A model generated the notes under the pieces. That model had not been told where the DNA came from. It saw nothing but the letters and a program-made list of their open reading frames with translations, and made no database searches. Shown here in pieces: positions 24,680-34,030 of a stretch of 64,000 nucleotides of DNA. Numbering within the stretch: position 1 is the stretch's first letter; each line of letters begins with the position of its first letter. The translations under genes were made by a program, and so were the position numbers. The stretch lies in NCBI GenBank assembly GCA_000711775.1, contig ARYC01001322.1:21488-85487 (forward strand). The letters run 5' to 3'. The DNA is from Oxytricha trifallax (Eukaryota > Ciliophora > Spirotrichea > Sporadotrichida > Oxytrichidae).

Positions 24680-25016
24680 TGAAATCCATTTAAAATTTGC
24701 GTCGTTGCCTCTGGCACTTGTCCGCCTAATCGATCTTGGTAATGCCGACACCGAGGGTAGTGTACCTTTGATGATTCAGAGTTTGGTATCGCCGCCAATG
24801 TAGACTTGTGTTAAAAACCAAGTTCTACGCGATATATGTAACGAGAAATCCAAAGAATACCTCCCTTGAGATGAACACGTTAGCAATGTGCGCCCACCTG
24901 GCCAGTGGGTAGTGTTCTACTAGGTACCTCGTATTGTTCGGGCATTTCTCTATCTTTAAGTCTCTAGGATCAGGTGGAAGCAGAGTGGGAATGAGGAATT
25001 TAAAAAGAATTAACAA
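24680..25016 (-). CDS. Unidentified conserved-looking coding island inside the transposon
   Basis: Base composition rises sharply against flanks of about 80% AT. The minus frame reads LPPDPRDLKIEKCPNNTRYL, then VEHYPLARWAHIANVFISRE, VFFGFLVTYIAQNLVFNTSL and HWRRYQTLNHQRYTTLGVG, with a likely short membrane helix. There is no ATG at the left end of the protein, so it may be a lone germline segment or exon. Its size and Trp/Tyr/Arg content recall small mitochondrial inner-membrane subunits, but I cannot name a family. Confidence 0.45.
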
Positions 25017-26573
25017 TACAAATTTAAATTCAAAATAAGAGACAAGAAGTAAAAGTTAAAATCAAAATCAATAAAAATAAATAAAAGGTAAGTATAAATT
25101 ATTAATAAATAAATAAAAATATTAAAATTCTTTTAATTAAATTTTAATATAGATGATAAATTTAAATTTGCAAAATATTTATAAAGATAAGTATTAAAAT
25201 TAATATTCCAATAATTTCAACAAAAATATTTGATATATTTAAAATTTATACCAAAATGTTAATGATAAATTATTAAGTAAAATGATTTTTGTATTTGCTA
25301 ACGATTGTAAATAAAGAGCCTTTAATAAATAAAATAATACAAACTTTAATTATATCTAAATATGGTACACGATATTCTTTTGATTACCAATATAGAAAAT
25401 AGCTATAGTTAAATTCCAATTATTTTTATATGAGACAAATTTATTAAATTACTTAGAGAATAAATTTTAGAGATTTTATAAGTAAATTATAGACTATAAA
25501 TTTTATTCAAAATAAAAAGTTTAAATGCTATGAAATAATAATTAACGTAGTAGAAAATTAGTTTTTGCGAATTATTTAAAAAGTTTTTAAACAAAATTAT
25601 TATAGAATTGCTTGTTCTTTAATTTAAAAATATAGTTAAAATAACAGTAATAGTAATAGTAGCAGCAATAGCAAAATAATTAAATTAATTTCACAATAAA
25701 TATATTTTATCAAACACTATTTTATAAATTTCAGAACCATTATAAGCAGAACTATTTAATTATTTATTATTATCATGATATAATTCAAATTTTTATTTTA
25801 ATAAAAGATAAGACTAATAGTAAAGAACATCGGCACTGTAATATATGAGTGGACATAATCTTTTTAGAACCAGAATTTTAAATTCTCAACTTTTTTAATC
25901 ATTTTAATATAAATAAGTTTAAGATCAAATTTCTTATATATAAAATCATTACAGAGAGATATATTCAAGAAAAATTATTAAATTTAGCAATTATAATTCT
26001 TATCTTATTCTAATAAGCATTAATATATTTGCATACATGTCAAAAATAAATTAAAAACCCAAAATTTGGACTTATAAAAAATTTCCTAATAATATTCTCT
26101 TATTTTGAACTTAAACTTCAAGTTGAATTTTTTACATTGAAAACAATAAATAATCAAAATATTATACTTCCTTTTAAATTACTTGTCCCCTCTTTTTCCC
26201 CCTTATATTATTTTTTAATATAATTATATTATTGAATCAAAACAATGATCAGGCATAGAGTTTGTTGCTACTTTGAAATAAAAAAATTTCTTAATATTGT
26301 TAATTATTCGTATTTGATCTGATATTAAAATTATAAAGCTTGGATCAAAATATTTTTGGAAGAATTATGTTTATATTTCAATGATTTAAAGTAAAAGGAC
26401 AATAAATTGTGAAGAATAAAGGCATTACAATTGATATAAAATTATCATAGAATTAAGAATAGTATTATCTATGAAATAAAAATAAAATAAGTATACTTAA
26501 TATTTGATAATTACTTGTTTTGCTATATTTTAAGAAAATTAGCTATATTAATTCATATAAAAAATATATATTC
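25017..26573. other. AT-rich non-coding part of the transposon
   Basis: No coding or structural RNA signal recognised. A mixed AGTAAT/AGCAAT run lies near 25,640-25,675, like the one near 23,955. Confidence 0.5.
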
Positions 26574-26598
26574 AAACCCTCAAAAACCCCAAAACCCC
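26574..26598 (+). repeat. Telomere-like C4A4 block
   Basis: AAACCCTCAAAAACCCC then AAAACCCC, including an exact CCCCAAAACCCC at 26,587-26,598. This matches the C4A4 telomeric repeat of hypotrich ciliates and the tips of TBE transposons. It lies 43 bp before the ATG of a small ORF and inside the 10.6-kb element. Confidence 0.75.
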
Positions 26599-26640
26599 TG
26601 ATCGATTAAGCTTGGGATTTTATTGCACTGATTGAAAATA

Positions 26641-26970
26641 ATGACAGCAGACAAGAGAGACATGAAGTCTACGCTTTTGCAGGAATTGAGAGCTAAAGCA
26701 AGTGCACATGAACGAGACTATGGTCCTTTGAATTCCACCATAGTAGTTAAGTTTTAAAATTTAATAGTATTAATAATTTAATTAAAATTTGAATTAAGAA
26801 AGAAGGAGGTTCAAAACGAGAGCCCCATGAACCTTGCAAATGACGCAACTCAGCTCACAGATGTCAAAAGTAGGGAAAGGACCAAATATTCTTCATCTAC
26901 GCACTGTGCTCTATCCAATGGTAAAGTATGGGACCGAAATAAAATTCGAACTTTTTTCCCACATTACTGA
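26641..26970 (+). CDS. Small ORF downstream of the C4A4 block
   Basis: ATG at 26,641 to TGA at 26,968, 109 codons without splicing. It starts MTADKRDMKSTLLQELRAKA and includes NESPMNLANDATQLTDVKSR. A 50-60-bp AT-rich stretch in the middle (about 26,748-26,804) looks like an intron, but I could not fit a clean junction. Not recognised. It is transcribed towards the right TIR, so it may be a fourth transposon gene or a captured host gene. Confidence 0.45.
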
Positions 26971-27000
26971 TCATTGGAAACTGCACTTTGAAGGCCCTAA

Positions 27001-27248
27001 AATAAGTTAAATTGTGAAGTTTAGAATTTCGCTATTTATCGATATTAAATCATCACTATACCAACTTATAGATCCATCACACATATATGTATTGGGGTTT
27101 TGGAGTTTATATATACACAACTCTATCTCGAAAGGGACAAAATTCGAGATGAGTAGTGTTTTATATATTTAAATAAATTAAAATTAAAATAGCGTGTAAA
27201 ACTTAAGTATTATTGTTTATATTTTGAATTTTAAAACAAATTTTACTC
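27001..27248 (-). repeat. Right terminal inverted repeat of the 10.6-kb element
   Basis: 248 bp, reverse complement of 16,604-16,785 plus 66 bp at about 27,110-27,175. The additional bases hold a palindrome (CTCTATCTCGAAAG...TTCGAGATGAGTAGTG) closely resembling the one inside the small element at 44,568-45,117. It also carries GGGGTTTTGG, a telomere-like G4T4 word, at 27,095. Confidence 0.9.
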
Positions 27249-27544
27249 AATGGGGGGCGGCTAGTGGCACCACCTGAGGCAGCAGGAGCTATCTCACGAC
27301 GGTGGAACTTCCGGCTCAGACATCTCCTCGGGGAGCCGAGATAATCAAGCATCACTGTTTCCCAAAGCGATTTTTTACACTTATATTGCCGAAGGTTTTG
27401 TATTTGGAGAGAAGATCATTACTGTTAAACAATCGGATCTCTTTAGCTTCCTTCCTTTTTCTACTCTAGACTGAGAGCCTTTCTCTATGCTGTAGTGTAG
27501 GGTGCCTTGTAGATTCTCCTTATATCTAGTTGACTTTAATTAGG

Positions 27545-28116
27545 ATGCAGTGCTCTTGCCATTAGGGAGGCTTGAAGATCCTAATGTAGGTCACCATGCT
27601 AACTGCACTCGTTGGCGTCTCAACGAATGGGGTTCAAAATCAATCTGGCACTTCAGAGCTCTTATATGACTTTTCGCACCAATAGAAACTGCCTCAGTTA
27701 CCAAGAAAGTAGAAGTTGATCAAAGTGTAGGAAGCAGTAAATATAAGACCTTCTATCAATATTACTCTTTCAAACCCTGCATATACACCAACAGTCTCAG
27801 CGCAAATAGAGTTGCTGCATCATTCTCTTCTAACACTCAATGCACGAAGGGGGTCTTGAAATACGCCAAAACTAATCTTCCAACAGCCCATAGAGTCGCA
27901 AGTATTGTAGGTATTGCTAGAGATGGTCACATGATCTTTGGACCATACCAGGTTACTGGTGCTATATGGCAGCCTTGGGATGTTGACGCTTTCAAAGGTG
28001 CGACAGTAAATGGCAAATGCGCCTATGCCTCAACCTTTTCTCCTCATTTGTTGCTGGCCGTTGAAGCCCCAGTAGAAGTGCCTTGTTGGCTGGTAGCTGC
28101 AACAGAGATGCTTTGA
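27545..28116 (+). CDS. YHYH-domain protein segment, diverged and frameshifted
   Basis: YHYH-domain proteins are extracellular or secreted proteins of unclear function, common in protists and bacteria. Blocks seen: LTALVGVSTNGVQ, then in another frame KKVEVDQSVG, YKTFYQYYSFKPC in the position of the name-giving Y-H-Y-H, AHRVASIVGIARDGHMIFGP, and WDVDAFKGATVNG before the TGA at 28,114. The frame changes near 27,665. The usual YHYH reads YQYY here and the DVDVCNG cysteine is missing, so function may be lost. The region is markedly richer in GC than its flanks. Sequence 27,252-27,544 is also GC-rich but was not identified. Confidence 0.5.
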
Positions 28117-28911
28117 CATACCACAGCAGTTCATATCACTAGGGTTAGGCAATCTTATTTAAGACAGTCGCCCTCAATGACAGTGAGGCTCAATGTTCAG
28201 AATGGTGGAGTGACATTGATATGACGGGGTTAATTAAGATTTGTTTAATTGAAAGTATCTCTCACTGTTAATTGTTTGAATTAGTTGTAAACTTAATAAA
28301 ATTATTATAAACATCTATCATTAATTGTGCTATTTCTTGATATATTAAAGATTCAATGTTACCTTTTGTCACCTTTTTTAATTCATTCAATGGGGTTTTA
28401 TGTATATCTTTTGCTTAATACGGTTGAAGTTTAGCTATACTAGTTTACTAAAAATTAGGTCTATATTACTCAAAAGATTGAATAATTAAATAAATTATAC
28501 CTGCACAAAAATAAAAAATAATATAAGTATTTTGGATGAAAATGAGTTAAGGTTTAATTTAACTCATGATAATATTAAAAACTAGAAGAAAGTTAAAAGC
28601 AGATGAAAGATGGATGTTTTAGTTGATCGGGATTGATTAAACTATAATCAATTGAAAATTTTCAATTTAATATACTCACCACACTTATCATAAACGTAGT
28701 GCTCCTTCTAATTATTGCTTACTAATACTTCAATTTTAATTACGGAAAGATAGCAGATAAATACTGAAAAAACCAGATGATAAAAAGAAAACATGTTTGT
28801 TAAAATCAAACTGTTGTTAACGACAACACTACAAGTTAAAAGTTTAGTTGTTAGATAATTTGAGTCATTTAATAAAACTTTTAAATTAATTATTATAATA
28901 TTTAAATAGAA
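28117..28911. other. AT-rich intergenic spacer
   Basis: No coding motif. It presumably holds the promoter of the U1-C gene, but no element could be picked out. Coding capacity on the opposite strand overlapping 28,708-29,052 is a shadow of the U1-C exon. Confidence 0.5.
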
Positions 28912-29420
28912 ATGCCCAATTTTTATTGCGAGTACTGTGGAATCTTCTTTAAGCATTCTTCTCCATTTGGTCGTAAGCAACATTCCAGAGGAAAAAAGCA
29001 TTAATTCAATAAAATTGAATACTACTCTCAGTTCTTGATTGAGTTCCAGCAATAGGCCTAATGTTAGTAAAGTTTTATATTTTGTAGCTTATTTTAAAAT
29101 AAATTAATTTCAAAATGTTGAACCTTGATGTCTAATCAAACTTTCTTATATAAAGCAAATACAGTAGAAATAAAATGTAGATAACTCTAAGTCCTGGAGG
29201 TCTTCCACCAGGTGCCATGATTAGAGGTCCACCTCCATGAATGCGTCCACCAACACATATGATGGGCGTTCCAGGTGGCTCTCCATCTAGAATGGTGCCT
29301 CCTCCAGGAATGGTAGGAATGCCTCCTCATGGTGGACCGGGAATGTATCCACCAAGAAGGATGGGACCACCACCAAGCATGGGAGGTCTAGATGGCATGC
29401 CTAGATTAAGACCTGCTTGA
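28912..29420 (+). CDS. SNRPC: U1 small nuclear ribonucleoprotein C
   Basis: U1-C is a small zinc-finger protein of the U1 snRNP that stabilises 5' splice-site pairing. The start [20 protein letters not shown] then [13 protein letters not shown] matches the U1-type C2H2 finger (C, C, H, H all present). It continues [15 protein letters not shown], then an AT-rich interruption (about 29,065-29,165) that looks like an intron or IES. The C-terminal part is the usual Pro/Gly/Met-rich tail, ending at TGA 29,418. An in-frame TGA at 29,238 lies within PPP-stop-MRPP; GGA to TGA is one base. The length (about 140-160 residues) is normal if that TGA is read through. Confidence 0.85.
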
Positions 29421-29608
29421 ATAAAGAAGTATTCAGATTAATTAAACTAAGAAAAAAGAGAATAGTTAACTTATTCAACTTGCTCATAAATAATTCCATT
29501 AATACAAATGTAAGTTGAATTTCTTTTCAAATTCTACTTATACAATTGTGTCACACAGGTAATTACTAATAATTGTATTTTTATATAAGGATATAATTAA
29601 AATACAAA

Positions 29609-30560
29609 ATGTGCTGCATTACTGTGAGTTATTTTCCCCTCAAGTTTGTTAAAGTATTTGTAGCTTTTTTCTCGCTAGGTTTAGTTGAAGGTATTTATAA
29701 TTATTCATTTAGAGATATAATAATGTGATTTAACTCAATACAATGATTAGGGATGTGAAGCAATATCTTTGTATTGGGCAATTAAAGCCAAAAGAATGAA
29801 TGTTTGGCTTTCTTTTGGGAAATATCTCCCTGAAAATATATCAGACATGACATTTTAGTGTGGTATTGTTATGGGAAGTCTATTATCTTTCTTATGCTTT
29901 ATTGGAATTATACTTCACTACCAAAATTAAGAATCGTATTGTTAAATGTGCAGTAAGGATTGAATCTCATTTATCTCCCTTATATAGTTTGGAGTGTTAA
30001 CATTTACCATATTTGCTGTGTATTATGTTTTAGGAATATTATATTTAGCAGCTGGTTTCCATGGTGCGTAAGCTTTCTCTGACTACTGCTCTAATTAAGA
30101 TCCTGATTATTGCGCGGGTTTTGATCTGTTTGACTATGTGAAAGAAATTAATAATACTTATCTTGACCTTAATAATCAACTTATGTGCACTGATATTTGT
30201 CCATGCTCATCTTACGATGTTAAAAAGTTTGATTGTTATACTTTCGCAGGAAAGAACTTTACAGGATCAAATCATAATCTCAAAAGATGTCTATCAAGCT
30301 AAGATTATTCCTGTAAATTGGATTCAGATTTGCTAAATTACTTGAAGGATTTATAATAAACTTATAAATGTTCAGGTTTGTGTAAGGTTCAGACTCTGTT
30401 TCTTTTTACTGATTTCAGATCAGGACCGAGCAATAATTCTTGCTACTATAGCATCGCTAGAAAGCTTAAAAGAGATATGGGAAATATGGGTTATGTATTT
30501 TTGACTTGTGGTACCTTTGTATTTTGTGCTTGGTTTTTCTCATTCGGTTTGTGCTTCTGA
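29609..30560 (+). CDS. Tetraspanin-like four-helix membrane protein
   Basis: ATG at 29,609. An N-terminal membrane helix (KFVKVFVAFFSLGLVE) and two more hydrophobic segments (GIVMGSLLSFLCFIGIILHY; FTIFAVYYVLGILYLAAGFH) precede a Cys-rich loop (LMCTDICPCSSYDVKKFDCY), then a last helix, GYVFLTCGTFVFCAWFFSFG. This is the tetraspanin layout, though the canonical CCG motif is not evident. Two small interruptions fit: 29,691-29,760 (GT..AG, also flanked by TGAAG) and 29,953-29,994 (GTAAGG...GGAG). After the TGA at 30,558 the same frame continues as a basic then acidic tail into the next region. The true C-terminus is therefore uncertain. Confidence 0.6.
29691..29760 (+). other. 70-bp intron or IES in the tetraspanin-like gene
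   Basis: Begins GTATTT and ends GAAG, so it could be a GT-AG intron. The 5 bases TGAAG also occur immediately before it (29,686-29,690) and at its end (29,756-29,760), so it equally fits an IES with a TGAAG pointer. Removal gives GLV-E-A-ISLYW in frame. Confidence 0.6.
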
Positions 30561-32538
30561 GATAAAGATGCTAGAGCCCTACGATAATAGGTGAAACTAA
30601 AGAAGAACTTGGGGGGGAAGTTTCCTGCCCAGTCTTATAATAAAAAAAAATTTTAAAGAAGTTTCCTGGCAAGTAAAAAAAATTATTTTTTAAAATTTTT
30701 TTTCTGTAATTATGCTTTCTTTGACAAACACAAAAGAATTATAAGTCTTCCACTACTTGTGATTCGAATATTTTACACGATACTTTATTATAATTTGTTA
30801 ATTATATATCATATTACTTAGCATTTCCTATTAAAAAGATCTTATTTTTCATTAATATATCAAATTCTTGGTAAGATTTCTATTTATAAATGACTTAATT
30901 TATCCAATGTTAGGCAGCATTTATATATTTTTATTTTGAAACATTAAAAGAATATTTTATTTATCCTCTAAATATTAATGAGTAAAAAATTTTTAAATAT
31001 ATGTTTTAATGTATAATTCATAAAATTTATTTTTAAAAAAATCACTTGCCCGGAAACTTCCCTCTTGAGAGGAAACTTCCCCTCCCAAAGAACTTTCTTA
31101 GAGAAGATTCTGATGTTGAAAATTCTTCTATAAATTAGCCTGCTAGTTAGCAAAACAATTAAAACGGCTAAGAAGATGACGATAAACCTAAAACTTGGAT
31201 GAATAAGGGGAGTAATTAAATCGTACATCCAATCCAACTTATAGCACTAAAAAATGAGGAAACTATGAAAATTTGGTTAAAAGATTTAAAAATGACAAAG
31301 CAAAGCACTAATTCAATGGTATAGACATAGATCCATAAGATACTTAAATGACGCATAAGAATAAGAAATCCAAGTCTAACCAGTGATTTAAGTTTGAATT
31401 TGACATATATAATTATAGCATTAAATTTAATTTAATAATAATTTAAATTAATGGAAGTATTTAAAAGGTTATTTTGAAACAAAACAATAAACTCTATTTC
31501 TAATAGTCTATTTTAAGGTAGTTCGACTATAGGTAATTTTTGCCTCTGATAACGAAGACAAAAATTAAGAGAATTCTAAAAGTTATGGAATGAATTAGAA
31601 AAACTCTACTGGATACTAATAATACAATAAATTTGATTATTAAAATAAATATCAATTGAGCAATAATCAAGGTGGGTTTAACGGGTAATATTAATATTAA
31701 GGAAACAACAATTATAGTAAGAACAATTTAAATAAAGGATTCTAACAATCCAATTATAAGTTAGTATGCAAATTTTTGTTTTCTATACTTGAACAATTTT
31801 ATTATATATCAATTTCAACTTCTTTTGATTACGACATTTGAATATAGAGAAGGTGGCTATTAATCTAGCATATACCCTTAGCAAAACCAATATCAAAACC
31901 AATTGTATAAGAATTACAATAGTGGATATATAAATTAATACTAAAAGAAGTTTAATTCAAAATACTAATAAAACCAATCATCTCTTTTCGATGGAGACCT
32001 CTAGCAGCAAGAACATTATCAATAAGAATAGAATTAGTCTTAAAATAATTACTTTAGTGGCTATTAGAGGCAAGTGTATCTAAAGATTGCTGCTTTGAAG
32101 AGAAGTGAATCTAAACCATTTTATCAAAAGGGATATTCGATTTCAAGACCCAATATTATTATCTAACTTTCTATGTTTAACATCCAGTATTTGAATTTAA
32201 AAATTTTAAGAATAAAGTGTAAGACTCGCTCTCATAAACTTAGCATTTTAATTTATTGAATATTTCTAATGGGATTAGAGATTTATGTACCTGCCAAAAA
32301 TCGCTATATCTGCTTTCACTTCACTTCGATAGATAATTTTAGAGAACATAATTTAAAGCTCTAAGAAAACTTTTGTTATGAATATGAGGACAGTAAGATC
32401 CTTATTAGACATCGATCCAAATTTTCAATATAAAAGATCTAAAAGATTTCATCCTAATAGGTCTGGGGAAAGATGACAGATGTGGCTACCACCAATTAAT
32501 CTGATTACAATTCTGAATCATATTATTAATTGAATTGA
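30561..32538 (+). CDS. Gln/Asn-rich protein or C-terminal tail of the preceding gene
   Basis: From 30,561 the frame reads DKDARALRQQVKLKKNFLRE, is interrupted by a 477-bp inserted element, and resumes at 31,096 as DSDVENSSINQPASQQNN. Further segments in varying frames to the TGA at 32,536 are low-complexity Gln/Asn/Tyr/Gly-rich (YNKFDYQNKYQLSNNQGG; QQNQYQNQLYKNYNSGYINQ), then less biased (LEIYVPAKNRYICFHFTSI). AT-rich interruptions near 31,350-31,500 and 31,750-31,850 may be IESs. No known domain seen; the composition is prion-like. It may be a separate gene or the cytoplasmic tail of the membrane protein. Confidence 0.45.
30611..31087. mobile_element. Small inverted-repeat element with 8-bp AAGAACTT duplication (hAT-like)
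   Basis: AAGAACTT flanks both sides (30,603-30,610 and 31,088-31,095). The ends are inverted: GGGGGGGAAGTTTCCTGCCC on the left, and on the right the complement of GGAAACTTCCCCTCCC, with GGAAACTTCCC repeated inside. The interior is AT-rich without an ORF. An 8-bp duplication is typical of hAT transposons. Removing the element and one AAGAACTT joins KLKKN and FLRED in one frame. Confidence 0.8.
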
Positions 32539-32722
32539 ATTAAGTGTATTTTGCTATATAAGGTATTGATCAATGAAAAATTAAACTCTTCAGACACAGA
32601 GAACTTCTTTAGTTTCATACCATAGAACTAAAATGCAATTTAAAACATGAAAATAGCAGAGTTAGAAAACAGGCAATACCTAATGCATACATTGAAATCC
32701 TAAATGAAAAAGATATTTTGAA

Positions 32723-33700
32723 TATTAATCTAGTATAATCAAAATGAAGAAAACTGTAAAAATCAAATCAAAAATGCAAGCAAATATAAATATGTTCATA
32801 TCAAAATACATTTGTAGAAAAAAACAGTCTCTTATTTGAATTAGGATTAAGTATTTGCTTATATGTATATCTTTAATTAAAATAACAAACATGGAAATAT
32901 TTAATTTTTAATTTAATCACTTTTTCTGATTCCTTTCTATTTTAGGGCTTGTCTTGTATGTCTAGCATTTATACTCATTGTTGCAACTATTTTGTCTGTT
33001 TTTTGTCAAATTTATTTAGATATCTTCCTAAAAAAAATTAAAAATGGAATTTTTATAGTAGTAATAGTAACAGTAGCAGTAATAACAACAATAATAGTAG
33101 AATCACCAATAAAATTAATAAAATCAGTAATACTACTGTTCTGGGATTCTAATTAAAAAAATCCAATTTTCTATATTCATTATTTGAGTATGTTGATAAT
33201 GAAGATGATTATAAGGATGATGATGAAAATAACAACTAATTTACAAATTTTAAATTTCTAAAATTCTCTAAAATTACAGCAAGAACAGTAGTATTACTGA
33301 TTTTATTAATTTTATTGGTGATTCTACTATTATTGTTGTTATTACTGCTACTGTTACTATTACTACTATAAAAATTCCATTTTTAATTTTTTTTAGGAAG
33401 ATATCTAAATAAATTTGACAAAAAACAGACAAAATAGTTGCAACAATGAGTATAAATGCTAGACATACAAGACAAGCCCTAAAATAGAAAGGAATCAGAA
33501 AAAGTGATTAAATTAAAAATTAAATATTTCCATGTTTGTTATTTTAATTAAAGATATACATATAAGCAAATACTTAATCCTAATTCAAATAAGAGACTGT
33601 TTTTTTCTACAAATGTATTTTGATATGAACATATTTATATTTGCTTGCATTTTTGATTTGATTTTTACAGTTTTTTCATTTTTATTATATTAGATTAATA
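32723..33700. mobile_element. Foldback element with ~420-bp inverted arms
   Basis: Left arm 32,723-33,142 and right arm 33,282-33,700 are near-identical reverse complements, separated by a 139-bp loop. The inner arm ends carry AGT/AAT trinucleotide runs ending ATACTACTGTTCT. The loop encodes a short acidic stretch in one frame (YVDNEDDYKDDDENNN). The flanks (AAT left, ACT right) are only near-repeats, so the target site is unclear. No transposase inside; a non-autonomous element is likely. Confidence 0.85.
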
Positions 33701-34030
33701 CTATGCTCATTAATGTTACACAGGGGAGCTAAATTTCATTTAAATTTTAGTCAGGTAGGCCTTGCCATCGTTGCTTGGGTGGAATGGAGCTATGTATCCT
33801 AAAGTTTGTGAATTGTTTTTTTAAAAATGGTCAATATGATTATTAATGATTAGCTGATTAATTAATAATGTAATTTTGATTTCATTATATCGCAAATTTA
33901 TGTCCACTTAATGATTTATATATATAAAAGAATTATCTAAATACATTTTTAAGATCATAAAGTTCATAATTGATCTAAGAGAAGGATCGAACTCATTTAT
34001 TGCTAAAGTAATTTTAATACCTGAACTGCG
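33701..34030. other. Intergenic spacer
   Basis: AT-rich with no recognised gene. It lies between the foldback element and the 3' end of the minus-strand coiled-coil gene. Confidence 0.4.

Larger units (their letters stand above)
16604..27248. mobile_element. 10.6-kb DNA transposon with long TIRs, AAT target duplication, SecA-like ATPase and DD34E transposase
   Basis: The ends are inverted repeats beginning GAGTAAAATTTGTTTTAAAA (left 16,604-16,785; right 27,001-27,248), nearly identical except for 66 extra bp in the right copy. Both are flanked by AAT (16,601-16,603 and 27,249-27,251), which fits the ANT duplications known for ciliate TBE and Tec elements. Cargo from left to right: SecA-like ATPase (+), TBE-22-kDa-like gene (-), DDE transposase (+), an AT-rich region holding one coding island (-), a C4A4 block and a small ORF (+). 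TBEs are about 4 kb with C4A4 tips, so this is a larger relative or separate family. Transposon status is well supported; family placement is inference. Confidence 0.88.

Noticed and set aside
28708-29052. Minus-strand ORF of 114 codons
   Set aside because: Overlaps the U1-C zinc-finger exon on the other strand, which is clearly the real gene.
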